Notes: a model not told the origin generated them from the sequence alone. Shown: positions 53,140 to 63,164, counted from the first letter of the stretch. The stretch is 64,000 nt of DNA from Oscillospiraceae bacterium (GCA_009783205.1 WRHO01000002.1:1-64000), one strand, 5' to 3'. Numbers and translations: made by a program.

Positions 53140-54405
53140 ATGGACGATATTAAATTATCATTAGGTTTAGAGGGATTAGAGGGTTCAAAACAACCGGAAT
53201 CGCCCGATTTAACCGACGCGACAATGCCCGAGGACGGCGCGCCTATCACAATAACGCCGATTGCCCCCGTTACGCAACCCGATTTTACTGCGGTGACCGA
53301 TACCGCAACGGTAATGCCGGACAGCTCGTCGCTCACAGATGCGGAGAAGAAGCTCGTTGCCGATTTTGCACAAAAAATAGATATAAAAAATTCGGCGCAA
53401 ATTCTCCAATACGGCGGACAGGCGCAAAAGAAAATTTCCGGCTTCTCGGAACAGGCGTTGGCAAATGTTAAGACTAAGGAGTTAGACGGAATCGGCGATA
53501 TGATTTCGGGCTTGGTTGTCGAGCTTAAGAAGTTCGAAATTGAGGATACCGGTAAAAAGCGACTTTTCGGGAAGCAACGCGATAAAATGGCACTAAAAAA
53601 AGCGGAATTTGCAAATGTTGAGAAAAATATCGACAGAATTACCGGAACGCTCGAAAATCATAAAATCACACTCTTAAAAGATGTTCATATGCTCGACCAA
53701 ATGTACGAGAAGAACTTAGAGTATTATAAAGAGCTGACTATGTATATTATTGCCGGGCGGCAAAAGCTTCAAGATGTTATAGAAAACGAGCTTCCCGCGC
53801 TACAAAAAAAGGCGGTCGAATCGGGTCTCGCAGAGGACGCACAAGAAGCAAACTATTTAGCCGATATGTGTAATCGTTTCGATAAGAAGCTACATGATAT
53901 TGAGTTAACGCGGATAATTTCGGTTCAAATGAGTCCGCAAATTAGACTCGTGCAAAGCACAAACAATATCATGATTGAAAAGATACACTCTTCAATTGTG
54001 AACACTATTCCGCTTTGGAAGAATCAAATGGTGCTTGCGTTAGGTATGGCACATTCACAGGCGGCAATTAAAGCGCAACGCGAGGTTACCGACGTAACAA
54101 ATGAGCTTTTGCGTAAAAACGCCGACGCGCTTAAACAAAACACTATTGAGGCGGCTAAGGAATCCGAGCGCAGTATTGTGGACATAGAAACATTAAAGCA
54201 TACGAATCAATCGTTGATTTCAACGCTTGACGAGGTTTTACAGATTCAACAAACCGGTCGCGAAAAACGTCGCGAGGCACAGGTTGAATTGCAAAAAATC
54301 GAGAACGAGCTTAAAACAAAGCTTCTCGATATTCGCGACGCGGGAAGACCACCCGTTATTGAAGCTACACCGGAAGATGACGGTGGCTTAAGGTTAGAGG
54401 GATAG
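53140..54405 (+). CDS. toxic anion resistance protein TelA/KlaA family
   Basis: LQYGGQAQKKISGFSEQALANVKTKELDGIGDMISGLVVELKKFE; NTIPLWKNQMVLALGMAHSQAAIKAQREVTDVTNELLRKNADAL. Confidence 0.92.
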   Translation: MDDIKLSLGLEGLEGSKQPESPDLTDATMPEDGAPITITPIAPVTQPDFTAVTDTATVMPDSSSLTDAEKKLVADFAQKIDIKNSAQILQYGGQAQKKISGFSEQALANVKTKELDGIGDMISGLVVELKKFEIEDTGKKRLFGKQRDKMALKKAEFANVEKNIDRITGTLENHKITLLKDVHMLDQMYEKNLEYYKELTMYIIAGRQKLQDVIENELPALQKKAVESGLAEDAQEANYLADMCNRFDKKLHDIELTRIISVQMSPQIRLVQSTNNIMIEKIHSSIVNTIPLWKNQMVLALGMAHSQAAIKAQREVTDVTNELLRKNADALKQNTIEAAKESERSIVDIETLKHTNQSLISTLDEVLQIQQTGREKRREAQVELQKIENELKTKLLDIRDAGRPPVIEATPEDDGGLRLEG

Positions 54406-54489
54406 ACAGGTTTCTTAGGAACAGTAGGGATTGTAATTATTGGGGGCGGGATAACCGTCCCCGTAAATATATCGTAAATATATTTTAAT

Positions 54490-54505
54490 TGTTCCACGTA
54501 GAACA
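54490..54505. promoter_or_regulatory. parS: parS-like site, one mismatch: TGTTCCACGTAGAACA
   Basis: Upstream of mnmG; differs from palindromic TGTTCCACGTGGAACA at one position. Confidence 0.6.
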
Positions 54506-54517
54506 ATATATTGTATT

Positions 54518-56344
54518 ATGTTTTTAGAATCGTATGACATTATAATAATTGGTGCGGGTCACGCCGGTTGTGAGGCGGGGCTTGCTTCGGCGCGTCTCGG
54601 CATGAAAACCGCCGTTTTTTGTTTATCGCCCGATACAATTGCAAATATGCCGTGTAACCCGTGCATAGGCGGGACGGCAAAGGGGCAGATTGTTGCCGAA
54701 ATAGACGCACTCGGCGGCGAAATGGGAAGGGCCGCGGACTTTTCAACGATACAGTCGCGGATGCTCAACAGAGGGAAGGGCGCGGCGGTTCATTCGCTCA
54801 GAGCGCAATGCGACAGAGTACAGTATCATCTTTATATGAAGCGGGTAATGGAGAATCAAGAAAATCTGAGTATTAAGCAAGGGGAAATTGTTGAAGTCAT
54901 TGTTGAAAATAAAAAAGTAACCGGTGTAAAAACGAGATTGGGCGCGAGTTACGGCGCGAACGTGGTTATTATTGCGACGGGGACATATTTGGGCGGGCGA
55001 ATCCACGTCGGAGAGTACAGCTATGACGGTGCCGCCGACGGGCTCGCGCCTTCAACATTTTTGACGCAATCGCTTGCCGAAATAGGAATCATTACGCGGC
55101 GGTTTAAGACGGGAACGCCCGCCCGCGTTCATGAACGCTCGATAGACTTTTCGGGTTTGGGGGTTCAGGAAGGTGATAATGATATAACGCCGTTTTGTTT
55201 CGACAGCGGTTCCGATTCTATTCAAAATAGAGTTATTTGTCATATAACGCATACAAATAAAAAGACACACGAGCTTATTAAAGCAAATCTTCATCGTTCG
55301 CCTATGTATTCGGGTAGCATAGAGGCGACAACGAGGGGGGCGCGTTATTGTCCGAGCATTGAGGATAAAATTGTGAGGTTTGCCGATAAAGAAAGTCATC
55401 AATTGTTTATCGAGCCTATGGGACTCGACAGTAAGGAATATTATTTACAGGGGTTGTCGACATCTCTTCCCGAAGATGTACAGGGGGAGCTAATACGAAG
55501 TATTCCCGGTCTCGAGGGCGCAGAGATTATTCGACCGGCATATGCGATTGAGTATGATTGCTGTGACCCGACGGAGCTATACCCGACATTGGAGTTTAAG
55601 CGGGTTAAAGGCTTGTACGGGGCGGGACAGTTTAACGGAACATCTGGCTATGAGGAAGCGGCGGCACAGGGGCTTATCGCGGGAATAAACGCCGCAAGGG
55701 GATTAAAGGGCGAGCCGCCGTATATTTCGAGCAGAGCGACGTCTTATATAGGGGTGATGATTGACGATTTGGTAATCAAGGGGTGCGACGAGCCGTACAG
55801 AATGATGACCTCTCGCGCAGAGTATCGTCTCGCAATTCGACAGGATAATGCCCCCGAGCGATTGTGTCAATCGGGGTACGAGTTGGGTTTGTTGGAAAAA
55901 GCGCGATACGAGCGTTTTATTGAAGCAAAAGCGACTATTGAAGACGAGCTTACGCGTTTAAAGGTAACAACCGTTAAAGCGGGAGAGATAGACGGTATTG
56001 ATAAGCCGTACAAATTGTACGATTTGTTGAAACGACCGGAGATTCCTTATTCAAGCTTTGCGCCGGATAGTATTCCAAAAAGGTTGGTTCAAAAAATCGA
56101 CATTACAATTAAATATGAGGGTTATATTAAGGTACAAAACGAGAAAATACGTTCTGTCAGCGAGCTTGAACGAAAGAAGCTCCCGACCGATTTTGATTAT
56201 AGCGATATTCAAGGGTTGCGATTAGAGGCAAGAGAGAAATTGAACCTTCATAAACCGTTGAATATGGGGCAGGCGAGTAGGATTCCCGGTGTGAATCCCG
56301 CAGATGTGACTGTGTTGTTGATATGGCTGGCGGCGGGCAGTTGA
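54518..56344 (+). CDS. mnmG: tRNA uridine-5-carboxymethylaminomethyl modification enzyme
   Basis: [66 protein letters not shown]. Confidence 0.96.
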   Translation: MFLESYDIIIIGAGHAGCEAGLASARLGMKTAVFCLSPDTIANMPCNPCIGGTAKGQIVAEIDALGGEMGRAADFSTIQSRMLNRGKGAAVHSLRAQCDRVQYHLYMKRVMENQENLSIKQGEIVEVIVENKKVTGVKTRLGASYGANVVIIATGTYLGGRIHVGEYSYDGAADGLAPSTFLTQSLAEIGIITRRFKTGTPARVHERSIDFSGLGVQEGDNDITPFCFDSGSDSIQNRVICHITHTNKKTHELIKANLHRSPMYSGSIEATTRGARYCPSIEDKIVRFADKESHQLFIEPMGLDSKEYYLQGLSTSLPEDVQGELIRSIPGLEGAEIIRPAYAIEYDCCDPTELYPTLEFKRVKGLYGAGQFNGTSGYEEAAAQGLIAGINAARGLKGEPPYISSRATSYIGVMIDDLVIKGCDEPYRMMTSRAEYRLAIRQDNAPERLCQSGYELGLLEKARYERFIEAKATIEDELTRLKVTTVKAGEIDGIDKPYKLYDLLKRPEIPYSSFAPDSIPKRLVQKIDITIKYEGYIKVQNEKIRSVSELERKKLPTDFDYSDIQGLRLEAREKLNLHKPLNMGQASRIPGVNPADVTVLLIWLAAGS

Positions 56345-56370
56345 CAATTGTCAGTTGACAGTTGACAGTT
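56338..56370 (+). repeat. heptameric ACARTTG array (site E) spanning the mnmG stop codon
   Basis: cagttgacaattgtcagttgacagttgacagtt; TGA stop of mnmG lies within the first unit. Confidence 0.88.
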
Positions 56371-56467
56371 TTTTGTTCGTGAAAAGTGGTATTGTTGGGG
56401 GAGTGTGCCTCGTCTTTTATTGTACTTTTTCACGAGCAAAAGTACAATAAGAAAAAAAGGTGATAGA

Positions 56468-57133
56468 ATGTTTGACGAATTTATCAAAGCCAATCAAGAA
56501 AAATTAGATAAAATAACGAGCTTCATGCTTGAGTACAATAAAAAAGTAAATCTCACTCGAATTGTTGAAAAAGAAGAAATTATCGAGAAACATTATATTG
56601 ATTCGATGTTGCCCCTAACGCTATATAATGTTCCACGTGGAACAATTGTCCTCGACATAGGAAGCGGTGCCGGTTTTCCGGGAATACCTATGAAGCTGCA
56701 TCGCCCGGATTTATCGGTAACGCTACTCGATTCGTCGCGCAAGCGAACGGATTATCTGAGACAATTGTTAAACGAGATTGAGGTCGATTGTGATGTGATT
56801 ACGGCGAGGAGCGAGGAGCTTGCACACGATAAAAGTCAACGAGAGACATACGGGCTTGTGGTAGCGCGGGCGGTCGCAAATCTCGCGTCCTTATGCGAAT
56901 ATTGCTTACCGTTTGTGAAGGTGGGCGGCGTTTTTTTTGCAATGAAGGGCGAAAAAAGCGAGGTCACGCCTGCTGAAAAAGCAATGCGGCTACTTGGTGG
57001 AGAGGTGGCAGAGGTGATTGACTACACACTACCGTCGGGTGATAAAAGGAATCTCGTTGTTATAAAAAAGATTCGCGAATGTTCGACGGTTTATCCGAGA
57101 AGGCGCGTGAATATAACAAAAAACCCGTTATAA
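56468..57133 (+). CDS. rsmG: 16S rRNA (guanine-N7)-methyltransferase RsmG (GidB)
   Basis: NLTRIVEKEEIIEKHYIDSMLPL, VLDIGSGAGFPGIPMKLHRPDL; downstream of mnmG. Confidence 0.95.
   Translation: MFDEFIKANQEKLDKITSFMLEYNKKVNLTRIVEKEEIIEKHYIDSMLPLTLYNVPRGTIVLDIGSGAGFPGIPMKLHRPDLSVTLLDSSRKRTDYLRQLLNEIEVDCDVITARSEELAHDKSQRETYGLVVARAVANLASLCEYCLPFVKVGGVFFAMKGEKSEVTPAEKAMRLLGGEVAEVIDYTLPSGDKRNLVVIKKIRECSTVYPRRRVNITKNPL
56629..56644. promoter_or_regulatory. parS: parS site TGTTCCACGTGGAACA inside rsmG
   Basis: Perfect 16-bp palindrome matching the TGTTNCACGTGNAACA parS pattern. Confidence 0.85.
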
Positions 57134-57192
57134 CGCGCCCATTGATAATAACGGGATTCGACTTAATAACAAAAAAGCCGAGTAAAAAAAAG

Positions 57193-57226
57193 AAACAATC
57201 GCCGTAAAAAGCGGTTGTTTTATTTT
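57193..57226 (+). terminator. probable intrinsic terminator after rsmG
   Basis: aaacaatcgc-cgtaaaaa-gcggttgtttt followed by atttt. Confidence 0.6.
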
Positions 57227-57489
57227 ACATTGTCGTATTTGCGGACGAGTTGTCGAAAGTTTTATATAGCCAATATGTAATATATATAGTATAATTGTAT
57301 TATAGCAGATTGACATTTTGTATACTATATCCTGACGACTGATTTTTCGCAATACAGCGTTGAATTTTGCTTAAATATAAGCGTATATTCGTACAAAATT
57401 CGCCTTGTCTTGCAAAAAATCTGTTCGCCAATCTACAGCACACAAAAAGTCAAACCGCTATATAAAAACCGCAACGGGAGGTGTGTTTT

Positions 57490-58365
57490 ATGATATTTCA
57501 AAGGCTTGTCCCCGAAAAGACAGACTCGGAAGAAAAGGGGGTGATAAATAAGGTTGTAGAGCTCGAGGTTACAAAAATACTTCCAAACCCCGCACAACCG
57601 CGAATTATTTTTGACGATTACGAGCTTTCACAATTAGCTGTTTCGATTCAACAAAACGGGATACTACAACCTTTGACGGTTCGCGCAATAACCGAAGACG
57701 AATCAGATTTGTCTTCGGGGACAACGGGGGCAACGATACAGCCGCATGAACAAAAATACGAGTTGATTGCGGGGGAAAGACGGCTCAGGGCGGCGCGACT
57801 TGCGGGGTGGGGGAGCGTACCGTGTATAATTATGGAGACGAGCGGAGAAAATTCGGCATTGCTCGCGATAATGGAGAATATACAGCGGTCGGATTTAAAC
57901 TACATCGAAGAGGCATTTGCAATAAGCCGATTAATAGAATATCTCGGGATTACACAGGAGGAAGCGGCGGTAAAGCTCGGTATAGCACAGTCTACCGTTG
58001 CGAACAAGCTGCGTCTTTTGCGGCTTACCGACGACGAAAAGTCGGCAGTTTTGCGATACCGTCTCAATGAGCGACAGGCGCGGGCGTTATTGCGTCTCCC
58101 CGGCGGTTTGCGGCTACAGGCGGTTGAGCGAATCAGTATGCAGGGCTTGAACTCGGCGGCAACGGACAGGTTTATAGAAGAAATGCTAAAACCGAAAAAG
58201 CCGTCGCATACGAAAAAAACTTTCATAATTAAACAGACGGCTTTGTATATTAATACCTTTAACCACACAATTGAGTCGATGAAAAAAGCGGGAATAGCTT
58301 GTGAGGCAAAAAAGAAGAAAACGGATGGTTTTATGGAGTATGTGGTGAGGATTCCTCTGAAATAG
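57490..58365 (+). CDS. ParB/Noc family chromosome partitioning or nucleoid occlusion protein
   Basis: NPAQPRIIFDDYELSQLAVSIQQNGILQPLTVR, YELIAGERRLRAARLAG, ENIQRSDLNYIEEA, TVANKLRLLRL HTH; located after rsmG. Confidence 0.92.
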   Translation: MIFQRLVPEKTDSEEKGVINKVVELEVTKILPNPAQPRIIFDDYELSQLAVSIQQNGILQPLTVRAITEDESDLSSGTTGATIQPHEQKYELIAGERRLRAARLAGWGSVPCIIMETSGENSALLAIMENIQRSDLNYIEEAFAISRLIEYLGITQEEAAVKLGIAQSTVANKLRLLRLTDDEKSAVLRYRLNERQARALLRLPGGLRLQAVERISMQGLNSAATDRFIEEMLKPKKPSHTKKTFIIKQTALYINTFNHTIESMKKAGIACEAKKKKTDGFMEYVVRIPLK

Positions 58366-58379
58366 TCTATACCTACAAT

Positions 58380-59288
58380 CTATACCTTCAAATGCTTACC
58401 CATGCTCATAATAATTCCGGTGCCGCTCAAGAGCGAACCCGCCAAGCAGTTTGCCGCGAGAACAATCCACGAAATTCTCTTGAACTCGATTAAATTTGCG
58501 AGGTCTAACGCCCGCCAAAGCGTGACGTCGTTTCCGAATAGCGAAATAATTGAGGTATAAGCAACCTGCGTCAGACCCCACGAGGCGATTCCCGCTAAAA
58601 TTCCAATAAAAAGCCCCTCGATAAAAAACGGAATTTTGACAAATGAGTTTGTCGCGCCTACGTATTTCATGATGTTAATCTCCTGTCTCCTTGCGAAAAC
58701 GCTCGCTCTTGAGGAGTTATATATTATTACGAGACAGACGACGACTAATGCTAAAATAATCGCGCCGCCGATGATGGTCAAGGTGTTGCGTATTCCGATT
58801 AAAAATTCCGCAAAATCGTGTGGCGCGCTTACCTTTTGAACGCCGTCAATTTGCTGAAAATCGCGAACCGCGTCGGAAATTTTTGTTAAATCGCTTATTG
58901 TGACAATAAAAGTGTTGGGCATCGGGTTAAAGTCCATGCGTTCATAGATTAAATCGGCGTCGGGATTCTCCTGTTTAAAATCGACCCAAGCCTCTTCCTT
59001 TGAATAAAAGTTGACGCCCGTTCGCGTAGTGTATACGCTACTCATTAAAGCTTCCGATATTTCCGCCGTCTCGGTTTGTAAAAGGTCGCCGTCGGTAAAT
59101 ACCAACACCTCGTTTCGGTCTTCGACGTAATCGAGAACAACATTTATATTTGCGCCCGCGAGCGCGGAAAGTCCAACTAAAAGGAGACTTACCAAAAGAA
59201 CGCAAAACGACGCAAAGGACATAAGGCGGTTGTACCAAACCGAGTGAACCCCTTTTTTTACAAGAAAAGTGAAATTACTCCATCTCAT
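58380..59288 (-). CDS. ftsX: cell division protein FtsX
   Basis: FLVKKGVHSVWYNRLMSFASFCVLLVSLLLVG; RRQEINIMKYVGATNSFVKIPFFIEGL. Confidence 0.93.
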   Translation of the reverse strand: MRWSNFTFLVKKGVHSVWYNRLMSFASFCVLLVSLLLVGLSALAGANINVVLDYVEDRNEVLVFTDGDLLQTETAEISEALMSSVYTTRTGVNFYSKEEAWVDFKQENPDADLIYERMDFNPMPNTFIVTISDLTKISDAVRDFQQIDGVQKVSAPHDFAEFLIGIRNTLTIIGGAIILALVVVCLVIIYNSSRASVFARRQEINIMKYVGATNSFVKIPFFIEGLFIGILAGIASWGLTQVAYTSIISLFGNDVTLWRALDLANLIEFKRISWIVLAANCLAGSLLSGTGIIMSMGKHLKV

Positions 59289-59973
59289 CGCTTTTCCCCC
59301 CCATCGGTATAGAGCCGTCGAAAAAGATTTCCCCGTCCTTTAGGTTAATGACCCGACCGCCGAAATATTGAACCAAATCGTGTTCGTGCGTTACCATAAT
59401 AACGGTTGTTCCGCATTTATTAATGTCCAATAAAAGCTCAACAATCTCATATGAAAGGCGAGGGTCAATATTCCCGGTAGGCTCGTCCGCAATGATGATT
59501 CCCGGGTCGGTGGCGAACGCCCGCGCAATTCCGACCCTCTGCCGTTCGCCGCCGGAAAGCTGTGACGGGTAGGATTTTGCTCTGTCCGCTAACCGCACTA
59601 AATTTAATACATACGGAACCCTCTGACGAATATACTTCTTTGCTTTGTCGGTTATACGCAAAACAAACGCCACGTTTTCGAAAACCGTCATATCGGGAAT
59701 AAGCCGAAAATCCTGAAACACCATTCCTATGGAACGGCGAAATTTCGGAACCTTCGACTTTTTTAGCTTTGATAAATTGTAGCCGTTTACAAAAACCCGC
59801 CCCTTTGTGGGTAAAAGCTCATTAGTGAGGAGTTTTAGGAGTGTGCTTTTGCCCGCCCCCGAATCCCCTACGATAAAAACAAATTCTCCGTCATTAATGC
59901 GGATATTAACGTCGCGCAAGGCGTCAACACCGCTGTCCTTATAAAAGACCTCAACATTTTTCAGTTCAACCAT
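59275..59973 (-). CDS. ftsE: cell division ATP-binding protein FtsE
   Basis: FVFIVGDSGAGKSTLLKLL, LSGGERQRVGIARAF, IIIADEPTGNID; overlaps ftsX. Confidence 0.94.
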   Translation of the reverse strand: MVELKNVEVFYKDSGVDALRDVNIRINDGEFVFIVGDSGAGKSTLLKLLTNELLPTKGRVFVNGYNLSKLKKSKVPKFRRSIGMVFQDFRLIPDMTVFENVAFVLRITDKAKKYIRQRVPYVLNLVRLADRAKSYPSQLSGGERQRVGIARAFATDPGIIIADEPTGNIDPRLSYEIVELLLDINKCGTTVIMVTHEHDLVQYFGGRVINLKDGEIFFDGSIPMGGKSDEME

Positions 59974-60032
59974 ATACTATTAATCCTCTAAACCAACCAA
60001 AATAACGGGTGCAAAAAGATATTAAACAGTCC

Positions 60033-61139
60033 TTATGTTCCGTTACCCGCCGGGTGATTACTTGAAAGATATTTTCGCACCATTAAGGCAATTTTAAATA
60101 TAATCGCGTGTTCAAATTCGCGAAGGTCTAACCCGGTAAGCTTTTTTATTTTATCCAACCTGTACACAAGGGTATTACGGTGTACAAAGAGTTTTCTCGA
60201 CGTCTCCGAGACATTAAGGTTGTTTTCGAAAAAGCGTTGAATAGTAAAAAGGGTTTCGTGGTCTAACGATTCTATCGAGCCTTTTTTGAAAACCTCGCGT
60301 AAAAATGTCTCGCAAAGTGTTGTCGGGAGGTGGTAAATCAACCGCGCTATCCCGAGGTTTGTATAACACACAATCGTTTTATCCGTATCAAAAACCTTAC
60401 CCACCTCAATAGCAATCTGCGACTCTTTAAACGAGCGGGCTAATTCCTTAATTCCCGTTACCGGCGCGCCGATTCCGACGTTGACCTTTGCGAAAAACTC
60501 ACCCGAAAGGGTGTCCGATATAGAGCGGGCTAATTTTTCGAGGTCTTTTACGGCGGTATTGTTCCTCAATTCTTTGACGAGTACAATATCGCTGTCGGTA
60601 ATTTTAAAGACAAAATCCTTACTTTTGTCCGGAAAGAGATTTTGAATAATCTCATACGCGGATATGTCCGCCGACGTAACAATACTTATCAGAAAAACAA
60701 CACGGTTTACGTCCGCGTTAAAATGTAATTCTCTCGTTTTAATCCCTATATCCCCGGGAAGCACATTGTCTAATACAATATTTTTTATAAAGTTACTCTT
60801 ATCATATTTTTCGTCATAATGCTGTTTAATCAGGCCTAAGGAAATCGAAAGCAACGCCGCCTGTGCAAATGCTACTGCGTCATCACCCTGAACAAAAACC
60901 GCATGGTCAAGCTTTCCCGCGTTTCCGAAGGGTTTATATGTAAATCCCTCGCGAGTAAACGCCTCGTCCGACCCCTGTTCATCGCTTAAGTCAACCGCAT
61001 AAAAATTGCTTCGCGTTCCCGTCTTGTCCGAATCGCTACAGGCGATGATGGTTTCGTTATTGTCAATAACCCCTATTTCCTTGCCCTCGGCGGCGTCACG
61101 CAGTTGGTTTATTGCGTTTTGAAATATTTTATTAGACAT
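60033..61139 (-). CDS. PucR/CdaR-type helix-turn-helix transcriptional regulator
   Basis: C-terminal FFENNLNVSETSRKLFVHRNTLVYRLDKIKKLTGLDLREFEHAIIFKIAL (PucR HTH_30). Confidence 0.85.
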   Translation of the reverse strand: MSNKIFQNAINQLRDAAEGKEIGVIDNNETIIACSDSDKTGTRSNFYAVDLSDEQGSDEAFTREGFTYKPFGNAGKLDHAVFVQGDDAVAFAQAALLSISLGLIKQHYDEKYDKSNFIKNIVLDNVLPGDIGIKTRELHFNADVNRVVFLISIVTSADISAYEIIQNLFPDKSKDFVFKITDSDIVLVKELRNNTAVKDLEKLARSISDTLSGEFFAKVNVGIGAPVTGIKELARSFKESQIAIEVGKVFDTDKTIVCYTNLGIARLIYHLPTTLCETFLREVFKKGSIESLDHETLFTIQRFFENNLNVSETSRKLFVHRNTLVYRLDKIKKLTGLDLREFEHAIIFKIALMVRKYLSSNHPAGNGT

Positions 61140-61209
61140 TTTTAAGACCATACCCTCTCTGAGCCGTAAAAAGCTCAATGAAATCAGTCGAGCTAAAAGT
61201 TATACCACT

Positions 61210-61377
61210 TTTAGGCAACCACCGAAAACCTCTTCCGGCACTCGCCGGCTGAAAAATTCCGCCATACTTCGTTGATTTTTCTTTAAATATCAACGGATAT
61301 TTAAAGAAAAATCGCCTCGTCTGACGAAATCTTCATCTCGACGAATACACGAAACAGGTTTTCGGTAATTGCCTTTA
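61210..61377. mobile_element. MITE-like element: TTTA / 18-bp TIR / palindromic core / 18-bp TIR / TTTA
   Basis: TTTA 61210-61213; GGCAACCACCGAAAACCT 61214-61231; perfect 18+18 bp hairpin 61274-61313; AGGTTTTCGGTAATTGCC 61356-61373; TTTA 61374-61377. No coding capacity. Confidence 0.7.
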
Positions 61378-61457
61378 AACATTCTAACCGAAAATTTAAA
61401 AAAAATCAAGCCTTTTTTATTAAAAATGTAAAAATTACATTAAAATATTTTGAATTA

Positions 61458-61487
61458 TTGCCAAAAGCGCGTCAGTCGTGGTATACT
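61458..61487 (+). promoter_or_regulatory. metG promoter TTGCCA-18-TATACT
   Basis: Located 54 nt upstream of the metG ATG and followed by a 9-bp dyad at 61493-61513. Confidence 0.5.
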
Positions 61488-61540
61488 GTAAGATACTGTA
61501 TAGGATACAGTATATGACTTTTTATGGTTAAGGAGCGAGA

Positions 61541-63115
61541 ATGAAAAAATTCTATATAACAACGCCTATTTACTATCCCTCGGGAAATCCCCATATCGGA
61601 CATTGTTACACCACCGTCGCTTGTGACGCGATTGCGCGCTACAAAAGGTGGCAGGGGTACGACGTAATGTTTTCGACCGGAACAGACGAACACGGTATGA
61701 AGCTCGAGGAAAGTGCGCGTAAGGCGGGTAAAACACCAAAGGAATATGTAGACGAAATAGCGGGTCGTTTTATAAAGCTTTGGGGCTTTATGAACATAAG
61801 CTATGACCGTTTTATACGAACGACCGACGAAGAACACAAAAAAGCGGTTCAAAGAATATTCATAAAGCTTCACGAAAAAGGGCTTATATATAAGGGCGAA
61901 TACGCGGGGAAGTATTGCGTTCCGGACGAATCGTTCTGGACACAGTCACAGCTCGTAGACGGCAAATGTCCCGAGTGTGGGAGAGAGGTTATCGACGCAA
62001 AGGAAGAGGCGTATTTTATGAAGATGCAGCCCTTTGCCGAGAGAATAGAGAAGCTTCTTACCGAAACCGATTTTCTTCAACCGGCGGCGCGGGTAAACGA
62101 AATGGTAAATAATTTTATTAAGCCGGGTCTTGAGGATTTGTGCGTTTCGCGAACAACCTTTAAATGGGGAATACCCGTACCCTTTGACCCCGAACACGTT
62201 GTTTACGTATGGATAGACGCCCTCTCAAACTATATCACCCTCCTCGGATACGAGAACGACCGACACGACGATATGGGGTATTGGGGCGGGGACGGCGGCT
62301 ACGTAATGCAGTTGACCGCAAAGGATATAGTTCGTTTTCACTCGATAATATGGCCGGCAATTCTTATGGCACTTGAGCTTCCGTTTCCGAAACGACTCTA
62401 TTCGCACGGTTGGATTAATTTGGACGGTAAGAAAATGAGCAAAAGCTTGGGCAACGTAGTAGACCCGTTTATTTTGGGGGAACGCTACGGGGTGGACGCA
62501 ATACGTTATCAGATATTGAGCGATATGCCGTTTAACGGCGATTTCGATTTTAACAATCGGCTTATGCTAACGCGAATAAACACCGATTTGGCTAACGACC
62601 TCGGCAATTTAGTCTCGCGGACGGTCGCTATGGTTATTAAATATTTTGACGGGACGTTACCCGTTTTTGAGCGAGACGATTCAGAAAAGCTACCCTATGA
62701 CGACTCTTATGACAACGAGTTAATCAATATGTCGACGGCGTTAAGAAAAAAGGTCGACGGGCTTATTGAGGTTCCGCAGCTTGCACAGGCTTTGTCGGAG
62801 ATATTTGCGGTTATAGGAAGGGCGAACAAATATATCGACGAAACGACCCCTTGGATTTTAGCAAAGGACGACGCAAATAAGCCGAGACTCGCTACCGTAT
62901 TGTACAATCTTCTCGAGACGATACGAATTTGCTCGTCGTTATTGGCGGCGTTCATGCCGACAACAATGCCGCGGGTTTGGGAACAAATCGGCGTAGGCGA
63001 AGCCGACACGACCTATGAAAAAGCGGGAACATGGAACACCGAATACAACTATGTCGTAAAGAAGGGGGATATAATCTTCCCGAGGTTTGATATAGATAAG
63101 GAGCTTTCCGAATAA
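61541..63115 (+). CDS. metG: methionyl-tRNA synthetase (short form without C-terminal tRNA-binding domain)
   Basis: YITTPIYYPSGNPHIGHCYTTV; KMSKSLGNVVDPF; ends after the anticodon-binding domain (524 aa). Confidence 0.95.
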   Translation: MKKFYITTPIYYPSGNPHIGHCYTTVACDAIARYKRWQGYDVMFSTGTDEHGMKLEESARKAGKTPKEYVDEIAGRFIKLWGFMNISYDRFIRTTDEEHKKAVQRIFIKLHEKGLIYKGEYAGKYCVPDESFWTQSQLVDGKCPECGREVIDAKEEAYFMKMQPFAERIEKLLTETDFLQPAARVNEMVNNFIKPGLEDLCVSRTTFKWGIPVPFDPEHVVYVWIDALSNYITLLGYENDRHDDMGYWGGDGGYVMQLTAKDIVRFHSIIWPAILMALELPFPKRLYSHGWINLDGKKMSKSLGNVVDPFILGERYGVDAIRYQILSDMPFNGDFDFNNRLMLTRINTDLANDLGNLVSRTVAMVIKYFDGTLPVFERDDSEKLPYDDSYDNELINMSTALRKKVDGLIEVPQLAQALSEIFAVIGRANKYIDETTPWILAKDDANKPRLATVLYNLLETIRICSSLLAAFMPTTMPRVWEQIGVGEADTTYEKAGTWNTEYNYVVKKGDIIFPRFDIDKELSE

Positions 63116-63164
63116 AGTAAAATTGTTAAACAAAAAATTCGCCGTTTAAATTTTAAATTCCCTA

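Noticed and set aside
61441-61540. T-box riboswitch before metG
   Set aside because: The leader is only about 50 nt and no T-box core sequence is evident; none recognised before leuS, serS or glnS either.
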